DNA from: Haliclystus octoradiatus
Taxonomy: Eukaryota; Cnidaria; Staurozoa; Stauromedusae; Haliclystidae
Reading direction: 5' to 3'
Assembly (NCBI GenBank): GCA_916610825.1
Contig: OU744448.1
Location: 17,297,936 to 17,361,935, forward strand
DNA length: 64,000 bases
Under the pieces are notes generated by a model. The model was given only the letters and a program-made list of their open reading frames with translations, searched no databases and was not told the DNA's origin. Positions 46,701 through 58,700 of this stretch are shown piece after piece (positions within the stretch are counted from its first letter, which is position 1; every line of letters begins with the position of its first letter). The position numbers and the translations under genes are program-made.

Positions 46701-49700
46701 AAGTTAGACCTCGAATGGTGGAATTCATTCCTTAGCTCATGGAATGGTGTAAGCTTTTGGCTGTATCCAGGCATGGAGGCGGTAAATGATGTGACAATCC
46801 AAACAGATGCGTCTGGAGTAGTTGGCTATGGTGCCTTTTACGACGGACGCTGGTTTAATGGTTCATGGCAATGTTCTCAGGAGCCTACATCAATTGCTTA
46901 CAAGGAACTATTTCCAATTGTGTTAGCTGCTCATGTATGGGGTGCATCATGGCAGTGCAAGCATATTTTGTTTCAATGTGATAACCAGGCAGTGGTGGCT
47001 ATTGTAAACCACCGCACTTCAAAAATAGCGGACATTATGCGCCTTGTCCGTCACCTATTGATGGCAGCAGCCCACTTCAATTTCACGTTTTCATGTCAGT
47101 ATTTGCCTGGTCACTCTAATTGTATTGCTGATGCACTATCTCGATTTTATTGGCAGGATTTCAGGCAATTGGCCCCATCAGCGCAACATCTGCCAACACT
47201 ACTACCACCTCAGCTGCTAGCATCGTTGATCTGAATGCCCTACAGCATCAGTGTCAGCAATACATGGTCAACAGTCTGGCACCATCTACCCGACGCTCAT
47301 ATGCTTCAGCACAGCGTAAATTTATAGCATTCTCTCATGAGATTGGGTATCCAAATCCGTGTCCAGCTAAAGAAAGCACGCTGTGCCTATTCGTGACAAA
47401 CTTGGCAAAGTCAATCAATCATCAGTCAATCAAGGTATATTTGGCTGCGATACGGTCGTTGCATATTGACCAAGGCTTTCCAGACCCCACCAATGGCGCC
47501 TTGCAACTTCAGAAGGTGATCCGTGGCGTCCAACGAACACAAGGTTCCACAACAAAGCAGAGATTACCAATCACCGATCAATTGATGCTGGTCATACACA
47601 AGTCGTTGAACCCAAATATTGCTGACCATGTAATGTTCTGGGCTGCGTGTTCATTGGCGTACTTTGGGTTCCTGAGAGCAGCAGAGCTTACAGTGCCAAA
47701 CATGAGTTCATTCAATCCAGAGATACATCTTCAAGTGTCAGATATCGCAATGGACAATCTAGCAAAGCCGTCATGCATGAAAGTCTTCATAAAAGCATCA
47801 AAAACAGACCAGCTTCGAAAAGGCTGTCACGTCTATATAGGTTGTGGCTCGCAATCTTTGTGTGCAGTAACGGCAATGTCGGCCTATCTAAATTTGCGAG
47901 GAAGCCAATCAGGGCCTCTCTTTCTTCTGCAATCAGGCCAGCCACTCTCAAGGGAACGTATGTCAAGCTGGTTGAGAACAATCTTCACAAATGCCAAAGT
48001 ACCTGGTAATTACTCCACGCACAGTTTCCGCATCGGAGCAGCGACAGTAGCTGCTAAGAATGGGGTACCTCCTCATTTGATCAAAGCATTGGGACGATGG
48101 ACGAGTAACGCGTACCTTCTCTATACAAGAACAGATCCCAGTGAATTGGTCAAGTTGGCGCTTGCTCTGTCATAACTCTACATGTGCCTGGCAGTGCTTG
48201 GGACTTGTATGGTGGGAATACCAGGTCGACCTGTCATTCTCCTCCAGGCACCTCGGAGCTTCTGTTTGGTGGTGACAGGTCTGCTGTCTACGGTAGCCTA
48301 GCCCTGGTTATGGTCAACCGCCAGCCGTCCCATCAACCAAGCACCAAAAGCCAAACAATATATTACAATATCAATGATACAGACATAGATTTTAAATGTG
48401 GTTAAATCAAAGATTTAAGTGAAGTTAAAATGATGTATGGTGTGCTACTGTTAGGCTATCTAGGACCTGTTTATTAGTAGCGGAAGTGAACAAGATGCAA
48501 TGATAAAACCGCAGCAGGTTAGCGGATCGACTACTGAAGCAATACGAGTCGGTGAGTGTAACAGTACCCCTTTGTATGTGTGCGCATGTCCCAAAGGGCT
48601 GGGTGTGTCAATCACTCTTGCCATCGTGATCTAGCTTGCTAGTTGCTTTTGAGAAGCTCTTGAATTTTCATGTTGCTACCTCTTTGAGAATCGTGAAGAT
48701 CTTGCTTTTGCGAATTCCGGGCATATCACTCTACTACATACTATCATGTGCTACATATGCAATAAAATTTTCTAATTGTCTCATTCAAATGCAATGTGGC
48801 ATCCTTGTGACATCAAGGTATGCCGATGCTATACTGCACATTGTCATCACTTTATTTTATGTGCTATACTGCACTTTTTGAGTATTGTGCTATACTGCAC
48901 TTGTATAGTATGTGATATACTGCACAGCACGAAGTATGTGTTACACTACACAGATTCATCATCATAGATTAGTATGTGCTACACTGCACATTACGGATTT
49001 TGTGCTATACTGCACTTGAGGAAATTGCTATACTGCAATGAGGCTAACCGATATTGCAACTGATCAGTTTTTCTCCACACCCTCCCTCCTCTCTCTCTCG
49101 ACATGGTTAGGTAAGTATATTAGGTATTCCACTGACATAGCAGTGTGACGGGTGCTTGGTTTTGGTGGTGACAGGTCTGCTGTCTACGGTAGCCTAGCCC
49201 TGGTTATGGTCAACCGCCAGCCGTCCCATCAACCAAGCACCAAAAGCCAAACAATATATTACAATATCAATGATACAGACATAGATTTTAATTAGTTTTT
49301 TATCAAATATTAATATACCTATTATATTATATCATTATATACATAATGAGAAGGGATGGGTTTGATTGTCTCTGTGTTTTGCATTCTTTCTTAATTTGGT
49401 GCCGTTAGTTTCTGACATTGGGAGCTATTGGAGATCTATTAAAACAGATGTGATTTGGTCATACTTTTTAGTTTTCTTAGCAGACGAGCAGCTAAAGTTT
49501 GAACATATTTAGATTTTTCTAAATTGCTTTTATTCAACGGCTTTGGTGAACTCTTTTACTTACATCATTTCATGGTGGGTTATTGTAACTATTCGGTATT
49601 GTATGACATGCACAATTGAAATAAACTATATTTGCATTGTGATTGCTCTAGTGTAAGCCAACATTGATAATGGGTTTTATTGCATTTATCTGCAATTGTT

Positions 49701-52700
49701 ATATAACGATTTGACTAGAAAATAGTTTTAAAGTTGTGAAACCAGCTTGCAATAAACAGGAATTTCATCCAAACCGGCTACATTATTCTATATTTGGATT
49801 TGAGCACTAAGCAGCATTCCAGGTGCTGTATCTAAAATAATGGTGTATCTCAAACCCCTGTGAAAACAGTCCATCAATGTTAAATGAACCAATTTTTATT
49901 AGCTGCTTGTGAAACGTTCATGAAAAAAAACAGGTCATTTAACAAGCATGGACAGTTTCTGAACTTTTTACAACATGTTCATGAACATTTCACAAGGTTC
50001 ATTGTTTGGTTAACTGATTAAACGCTGGTTATTTTTTTTAGTTAACTGATCATGAAAACCATAATAGAGTAGACAGTAATTGTACCATCACCTATACATA
50101 ATATGTGAATTATTCTATAATATGAGATATTTTAAGTTTGATACAGTTCAAAACCTTATGGATTTTACTATGCTGAGCTCTAACTTTTACCCTTTAAAAT
50201 TAGTCTCTATGAAACGCAGTTATATGTTATTCTAGCATTGCAACATTGCATGGATCAAAATTTAAATACAGAAACTACTTAATTAATTGTCCAATGAAGT
50301 GTATCAATTCTGTAGAGCTTGCCAAAACATGTTGGAATGGGATAAGCACTTACTTTAGGGTTACTACCAAAACATTCCCAATGTGAATCTGACAGCATAC
50401 TTCTTGCAACTTTCAGAATGTCTCTACATTTTTTCGGAGTTTCCTCTACCTTTCCAGCTAGGAACAGACAGGCAGTGCTTGTCACCTACAATAAACAGCA
50501 ACATTTGCAAAATTAGATTCATTGAATTAGTTTTGCAATTGAGAATGAAATGCAAAATACAGACTTCCAATGTTTTGTTTTGGTCAATGTTTATAAAGAC
50601 AACAAACAAATGAACCATAATAGCCATGAAACAACCGAACACTATTATCTGAGAAAACAAGTATTTTTGAGCTGGCAAAGCTGCAGACTTGTTGAAATGT
50701 TGCAGGCTGGTTAGATTTAGACTACACACCACAGTCACCAAGACAGAATGACTCAGATGACAGTTGAAATGATAAAAGTCATTTTCTTTGGTGCCGCCAA
50801 CAGGGTCCTACAAAAGCAGAAATCCTGGAATCCTAGATTCTGAAGGTTAGAACAAATTCAGAAGAAAAATGATATTTTTCTGATTTATTGGTCAAACTTC
50901 AATAAAATAATTCAGAAGAAAATGAAATAATCTGATTAGAACTTAGAAGTTTCTTCTTGAAACATTTTAAAGCAAAAGTCAATGGTAACAGTTTTTGAAT
51001 TTATTGTACTCAACCTCGTTTCGGCTAATGTCTCTAGCCATTTTCAAGAAAATAAAATGTTATAGTCAGAGAATCAGACAGTCATGTTTGCTACTTGAAG
51101 TTTCACGCCGAGGCGATCATCAAGCAATCTATTCAATCTTTTGCATTGAGCCCTATGTTCAATCAGTTAGACAACGTTTTACAAATAAATATATAAATTA
51201 TGTACAATTTAAAATTCTATTCTCTTGAAAATGGCTAGAGACATTAGCCGGAACGACGTTGAGTACAATAAAATTCAAAAACTGTTGCCATTGACGTTTT
51301 CTTTAAAATGAAATAAGATAAGATAAATATATCAATAATATCAATAACTCATAATAAAATTAGGTTTATCTAGTAGCAGATGAAATAGAAAAGTAAAAAT
51401 TGAACTACGGGATTTAAAATGTATATTTTTAATTGAATAAATAAATTGTCGGATGATTGCAATACGAGTGAAACTACATTGTGTGAGACAATAAGACAGG
51501 GAAACGCAAGAGAAGACTGTAAAAGTTGTTTGACTTGATTCAAATCAGTGTTTATTTTTGTTCGGCAGAGTTAGTTTTTATTGTGTAAAATGCCGCGCCG
51601 CACTCGCAACAGTAGAGATGCAAAAATTGTTAATTCTGGACCATCGACAAAGTCAACGAACTAAACTGTTGTCAGCTGAAGAACGCCGCAGTTTGGTCAG
51701 TGAAATTTGAAAATTTATCTTGGCTAGATCTTCTCAAGTGCAGTTATCTCAAGCTGCTGTGGTCAGCCAACCTGTAGGATTGGCCAATGTAAGTGCGCTA
51801 TCGCATGAAGAGCAAGGTATGTGGCGTATTCCTTCATTGCCCTCGTTTGTCAATAGTTTTTCGATACCGTCTTTGTCTGTCACTGCTGTTTCGATTGCTC
51901 CAGCTTTAACAACTAACGCTTTCAGCAATCCTGTTATGAGGCCAGTGGCTGCAGTAGGAATTTCACCTTTAGCGCCTGCAGTGTACTAACAATTTGTTGT
52001 GGGTCCTGTCCTTTGAGGGTAAGTTTGTCAAGCTCACTGACTTAGTAGAGTCGAACGGCAACAAATCAGAGGATGAACCATGTCTATTTATGGATGGCCG
52101 CTTAGTTGTTACGTCTTCCCCACATCGACGTCAAAGGCTAAAATTGGATGACATGGTCCATGGTTGGAAGTGTTCACTATATATACGTGGTTTTAACATC
52201 TTACAATCTTCATCGGTGGCATAATCTGTCATTGTACAAAACGCTAATCATACGGACTCAACGTCAGTTTTATGGCAAAGCGTAGTACTTTTACGATAGA
52301 GCGTTTCATGAGCATGCCATTGCATGCCATCTCCAAGACTGGTCCACTATGAACCATCAGTTGCTCAGTTTTCACACTGCTGGTACCAATGCTAGAATGA
52401 TCCCCAAACGTCGGGTATACTGAGAAGAAGTAACCGGTACTGCTAACAGCTCTGTTATTTGCCGATCATGGAACCATGGTTCTTGTTCATCTTGGTCCAA
52501 TAATTGTCGCTATGCCCATAAATGTATCTCGTGTGAGGCATTGCATTGTCAGCCATCAGTCAGCAACGCAGATAATCATAAACGTCAGTCAGATGAAGTT
52601 TTGGCCCTTCCCAGCAGTCAAAACAGCATTCGCAACAATTGAAACATTATAAACAATAATCCGTAAACTGCATCCATAGTTGCAGAATTATAGGCATTAG

Positions 52701-55700
52701 CCACAATTTTCAATCTAATTGTAATATATACGTATTATTCCCCTTTTCTATTTTGTTGCATCGCGATACTGATCTTATTTGTTGTTTTTCATGGTTATAT
52801 TTAATTAATTATATTAGTCGATTTCGTTAAAATTAGGGCTGCCATTCATTTTATTATTCAGCTAGACCAGATAATGGCAATGATCGGGTATTTAGGTATT
52901 GGTGCTCTTATAGCTAAATTCGATGTGGAAGCAGCTTATCGTAATGTTCATGTACACTTTTCAGACTGTTATCTTCTTCGCATGACATGTTGATTGGCAG
53001 CAAATGTGTAAGCATCTTGGTCTGCCATTGCATCCGAAAAAATGTGTTGGTCCGGCATCCACTATGACAATTTTAGGCACTGAATTAGACTCTGTTCAAC
53101 AAGTCGCTAGGTTACCAGCTGAAAGGCTTGAGAGATTAATTGCTTTAATTGACTCCTGTGTGCACAAGAAATGGTGCAATAGACAACAACTTGAATCCTT
53201 GGTTGGCCATCTTCATCACGCTGCTAAGGCTGTTTGGCCTGGTAGAACTTTTATTTGCCGCATGCTCAATCTCCTTTGTGGTTTTCGCAGGCCAAACCAA
53301 CCTATCCGTCTCAATCGTGAATTCCATCTTGATCTCATTTGGTGACAGACATTTCCCAGCAATTGGAATGGTGCTTTGTTTTGGTTATTTACTGGTGCTC
53401 AGATTGTAAATCATTTGGAAGTCTTTTCTGATACTGCAGGTTCAATTGGGTATGGCGCCTATTACAGCAGTTAATAGTTTAATGGGAAATGGCTGGTTTC
53501 TCAATTGCCTTGTCCTTATGGGATTGCATGCTAGAGTTATTCCCAATCGTTTTAGCTGCTCATGTGTGGGGTGGTTCGTGGACTACTAAGCATGTTCTTT
53601 TCAGGTCTGACAACGAAGCAATAGTGCATGTTCTCAATAAAAGAACCAGTAAGATTCCTGAACTCATGTAATTATTACGTCTCTTGTTACTAGCAGCAGC
53701 ACATTGCAATTTCTCTTGAATTGGTTCAATCCATATACCCGGTTCTGACAATTTAATTGCTGATTCATTGTCTTGTTTCCATTGGCAGGAATTTTGGCAA
53801 GCAGCACCGGCAGCTCAACTACTACCAACACCAATCCCTTGTCAAATTTTGGAAGTTTTAACCTTGTACAATTGAAAGCACCATGCCACAAATTTATGAT
53901 GGATAGTTTAGCACTGACTACCCGCCAGACTTTCACTTCAGCAAAACGAAAGCTCATCACATTCTCTCAGGATATTGCCATCCCCAAGCCTTGTCCGGTT
54001 TCCAAAGACATTATATGTCTATTCGCATCACTTCTGGCTCAATCATTGCAATACAGATCGGCAGAGTTTATTTGTCAGCAGAACGCTCTCTTCACATCGA
54101 GCAAGGATAACCTAATTCGTTGGACAGTCGCCTTCTATTGGCTACACTGCAAGGCATCAGACGTAACACAGGTCCATTTGTAAATCAATGTTTACTTATT
54201 ACTGATGATTTGCTTCTCATCCTTTACATTTCTTTGCAGTTACATGGCTTCAGCCACACAATGCTTTGGGCTTGCAGCCTTCGTATATTTTGGCTTCCTC
54301 AGGTCATCGAAATTTACTGTTCCTAACTTGTCGGCATTCGATCCTACAACCCATTTTTAAGTATGTGATATTGCCTTTGACAACCTTGACTCATCGGCAT
54401 GTCTTCGAGTATGGATAAAAGCTAGCAAAACTGATCCTTTTCGTATTGACTGCCCAATTTACATTGGTTACTGTTCTGGTCCTATGTGTGCTGCATGGGC
54501 TATGTAAATATGGAAGCACTAAATGTAGAAGAAATAAATATAAAATAAATAGATATAATCCCCACCAACCAAGCACCTATGTCAAGGTCATCCAAAGGTC
54601 ATCAATTGGATGAGCTTCTGCTTAAATGTTGCTCACATAATGTATTATTTGGGCAGAGTCAAAATCGACAATTGTACTTTATCAAGGGCAAGTTTGCCTT
54701 ACCACAGGGGGCAAGTAGTTGTTTAATTATAGACAGAATTAAGGGGGATGTCGAGAAGTGTTGTCGCAGTATAATTACACTTCACCACAGAAGTCTTATT
54801 GGATGCCTAAATTAGGTAATATTCATAGTTAAAGGGTCCTGGGTACTAATCCTTTGGAGGGAGTGTCATTCTCATGCTACTCCAGAATTTAGTCATTTTT
54901 AAGCAGACAGAACAGCTTACAGATACAAGCATTAACGTTAAGCAAACTAATTGTCAATTAGTTTGTTGTTGAAGTCTATTAGTGATTATTCAAACTTGTT
55001 TGACTTAATTCAAATCAGTGTTTATTCTCGTTCCCTCCCTCCCTCGTCTAGGTTTCATTTTAGGTACAGGTTTGTTTATTGACTTCAAAGGATTGGTAAG
55101 TATTATTGTTATTAAATACTGTATTTTATACAGCGTATAATTAATTCCACTGGTAGTCAGGGTGACTGGTGCTTGGTTGGGTTATGGGGACGTGTAATTT
55201 ATTTATTTGGAGTGTGACAGCTTTGCAAGTAGAGGAGCAGCAGCATACAGCAAGCAAACAGAAGCAGCAAATTGAAGCGAAAATATGTGAAGCAGTAAAT
55301 ATGGAAGCAGTACATGTAAAAGAAATAAATATAATACCAAGCACCTATGTCTAGCTCATCAATTGGATGAATTTAATTGTATTGTATTTTGTCTTTGAGA
55401 GTTAAGAATTTGGAACTAGGGAATTGCAAAGCAATGCATAGCATTTATTTTAAAGGAATACCATTACAAGAACAGTAAAACAAGACAGTAATACATACCC
55501 ATCGAGGAAAACTTCTAAATGAGTGAAGCATATAAAACCTGTGAAAGAACACTACAGCTGTTGCCATAGTAAGATATTTTCTATTGATCAGTAAAGGAAT
55601 AAATTAGTTGATTGAATATATATATGCATATAGATAGATTATGGATTAGATTGGATTAGATTAGATTGCCTGATAGATTTCCATATATAGATTTAGATTG

Positions 55701-58700
55701 CCTTATATAGATTAGATTGCCTGATGATCGCTTAGGCGTGAAACTTGAAGAAGCAAAATAAATGTTTGATTTTTTGTGTTTTTCCGATTTATTTAATTTT
55801 ACATAGCTCTGCATTTACAAATGTCATTGAGCACTATGAAAACCGTGCAGACAACATAAGTACTATTATATAAATATATATATATATATAGAGAAATATA
55901 AAATAAGAAACGAGACGTTTTCTCCATTACTCAAAGTTTCGCGCTGTAGCGCTCCTCAGACGGTTTTATTCATATAAAAAACATTTCTAAATTCACCAAA
56001 GATATATACATGATTAAAATTTACACGCCCATTGATTAAATTGTTGCTCTATTGTTATTTGCTGCTATATTAGTTTCCGCAGTAAATTATTATATGCTAT
56101 TGTTCTATTTATGTTTTATCTTCCTTTAAATTTTTCAAATAAAATTTGTTTTCGTGCCTGCATTTCGAAAGTAGCTCAGATCTTCTATTTAATAAGTTCT
56201 TGCTTTTGTAAAAATGTTATAAATTTTTTTTTCTCTAAACAGAGATGGCAATTGTTCAATACGTTGTTGTATGGCACTGCAGTCGATAGTATTGACCATT
56301 TGACGAAGAATGATTTTCCGTTGTATTTTAGTGACCAGATGTGTTTAGATAACTCAGTGCGGTTTTCATATTTTCTGTTGATAAATGACGACTTATGAAC
56401 GTAAAACGATCTTTGAATGTTCCTTCTGTAAGACCGATGTAGTTGTGGCCGTTTACGTCCTCAGGTGTAGTTACGTTTGCATTATATATTATGCTGGTTT
56501 TCAAGCATTTGTTGTCAAGAGGGAAGTTTATTTTGAAGCGGCAATTGCATTGTTTTGTTGCGTGTTCTTTGTTGTTTCCATGTTTTCCATGCAGCAGTAG
56601 TTGACTTTTACATTATTTTTATTAAAAATTTTGCGAGATTTGTGCTGTTTCGGAAAAGGTTTGTTCAGTAAAAGTATAAATTTTCTGGCAATGTCTGTGT
56701 CAACACTTTAAGCAAAAATGTTGACACATTCATGATATTGGGAGATTGCTTCTTTAGATAGAGAAAAAGTTTCTATTCGTACATGATCTTCTTGTGTTTT
56801 TAGTTTGCGCGATCATTTCTCCTTCAAAAATGCAGTCAAAGTGACGATTTTGGGTTAATTTTGTGTCTTACTCTTTTTCCTCGAACAGGAACCCGTTCAT
56901 TTTCAACAAGAGAGTTTACACCAGAGAATACACTAAACTTTTTACTTATTTGTCTCTAAATAAAAATCAGCTAAACGAAATGACAATCTGCTTTCGAAAT
57001 GAAATTTGCAACCTTCAGCTGAAGATTTTGAGCTATATTTGATCAAATTATTCAAGATACAGGTAAAGAGATATAAGCCTCTAAAGTCAAAAAATTTTAG
57101 TTTTGGATTTTTCTCACTCAAGTGCTCACACGATTAACACCTCTTTGCGACTTCGTCTAAGCATAGTCGGCATAGTTTATGCGAATTAAAAATAGTCACA
57201 CACCTTCAATAACCAGCAGCGATAACCTGCTTAGACGAAGTCGTAAAGAGGTGCTAATCGCGTGAGCACTTGAGTTAGAAAAATAGCTCGGCTACGCTCG
57301 GACTCATGGTGAATAATGTAATAATCAAAATAAACCAATAAAAATCAAATTCAATAGAATATCAAATCGATCAAATCATCATGCAAAGAAAAATCAAATC
57401 AAATCAAATTCAAAAAAGTAAGGCTAACCTTATGGGTCCGTACGGACGGATAACAAATTGTTTTGATTATTTGTCCGTATGGACGAATAACGAAAAATTT
57501 ATGTTATTGGTCCGTAATCTGGGGACGAATACCGACTAAATCCCCATTATTCGTACGTAAGTACCAATAATAAAAAAATACCTTATTCGTCCGTACGTAC
57601 CAACAATTGAATAATAAATTATTTGTCCAGTGTATAACTTTGAAAATAAGTTACAAATATCACTTTTTGTCGTAATGTTTATTTTTATTCAAGGGTCAGG
57701 TGGTATAGTAATTTATATCACAATTATATCTCTAAGTTGCTACGGTCAGTAGCAACAGTTGTGCTATCAGAGTTTTATACTGTTCTGTTAGTCTTTTTTA
57801 CAGAAACACATCAAAAATATGGCGAGTATATAAAAGCATATTCTTCCTTTCAAATTAATTACGTTCAATATCTTTAAAAGCATCAATCAAATACTTTGGA
57901 AACGAATTTTAATTTCTACGACATGAGAATGGCTGCCTCTACGGCTCTTTCCGGGGATTCTTCGATGATCGAGGCAAACACAAACATTTTAATATTATTT
58001 CATTATATTTCATTACATTTCATTATACATCAAACAAATAATATTTCATTAGCGACCTTCCACGATGAGAAACGTCGAAAATATGTTCAACGTGAAAGTG
58101 GCGCCAATTCTTGAGGAATGAAGCTTGGTAACGACTCTCCCTAATCCCCAAGGATCCATGCGGACGAATAACGAAAAAAATCCCTGTTATTGGTCCGTAC
58201 GGACGAATAATAGAATAATTTTCTTATTGGTACGTACGGACATATAAGCACTTCGAAAAAGTAAATCAATCCAATCGAATGATATAAATATCAGATCAAA
58301 TAAAAAAATCACCTTCAATCAAATAAAATAAATTATAAACAATATCCAAATAATATAATAATATAAAAAAAATATATCCAAATAAAAAATCAAAGAAAAA
58401 AGAAAAAGAAAAAAATGTTAAGGCAGACCACCAATGGGATTGAGCCCCAGACCCCGCGCGCTTTAAGCAGACGCTCCACCACTAGACCATACCAAGATAT
58501 AACAAACGAAGTGATTTTCACTACTTATAATACAGGTGTGAGTTGTAAATGACGTGCGAAATTGTCTCTTCTTAAGCTGATGTCGCAGCAGAATTAAAAC
58601 AGTTTAATATTTACCAAATAAAACCATGACGACTGGCTTAGCAGTTTGATGTAATAAATAACTTCAGAAAACAATACAAACATAAATATATAATACTTGC

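Larger units (their letters stand above)
42535..49291 (+). mobile_element. Near-intact Ngaro-type tyrosine-recombinase retrotransposon
   Basis: The layout A1 - gag - RT/RNase H - tyrosine recombinase - B1 - A2 - B2, with split direct repeats, is diagnostic of Ngaro. A1 (42535-42857) and A2 (48395-48717) are collinear over 323 bp with five substitutions. B1 (48265-48395) and B2 (49161-49291) are essentially identical over 131 bp. This is consistent with recent insertion and integration through a circular intermediate. All three frames are open. It lies in sense opposite to CCNK in the intron between 42142 and 50354. Confidence 0.93.
51526..55370 (+). mobile_element. Decayed Ngaro-type element, second family member
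   Basis: Remnants of gag, RT/RNase H and recombinase lie in the Ngaro order. Repeat remnants also sit in place: A1 at 51526-51564 and A2 at 54996-55034 share TTCAAATCAGTGTTTATT; B1 (~54505-54612) and B2 (~55297-55370) share CAAGCACCTATGTC and TCATCAATTGGATGA. It lies in the CCNK intron between 50485 and 55499 and is clearly older than the copy at 42.5 kb. Confidence 0.8.

Noticed and set aside
58421-58498. Functional tRNA gene
   Set aside because: The anticodon and acceptor stems do not pair well; it is kept only as a tRNA-like sequence.
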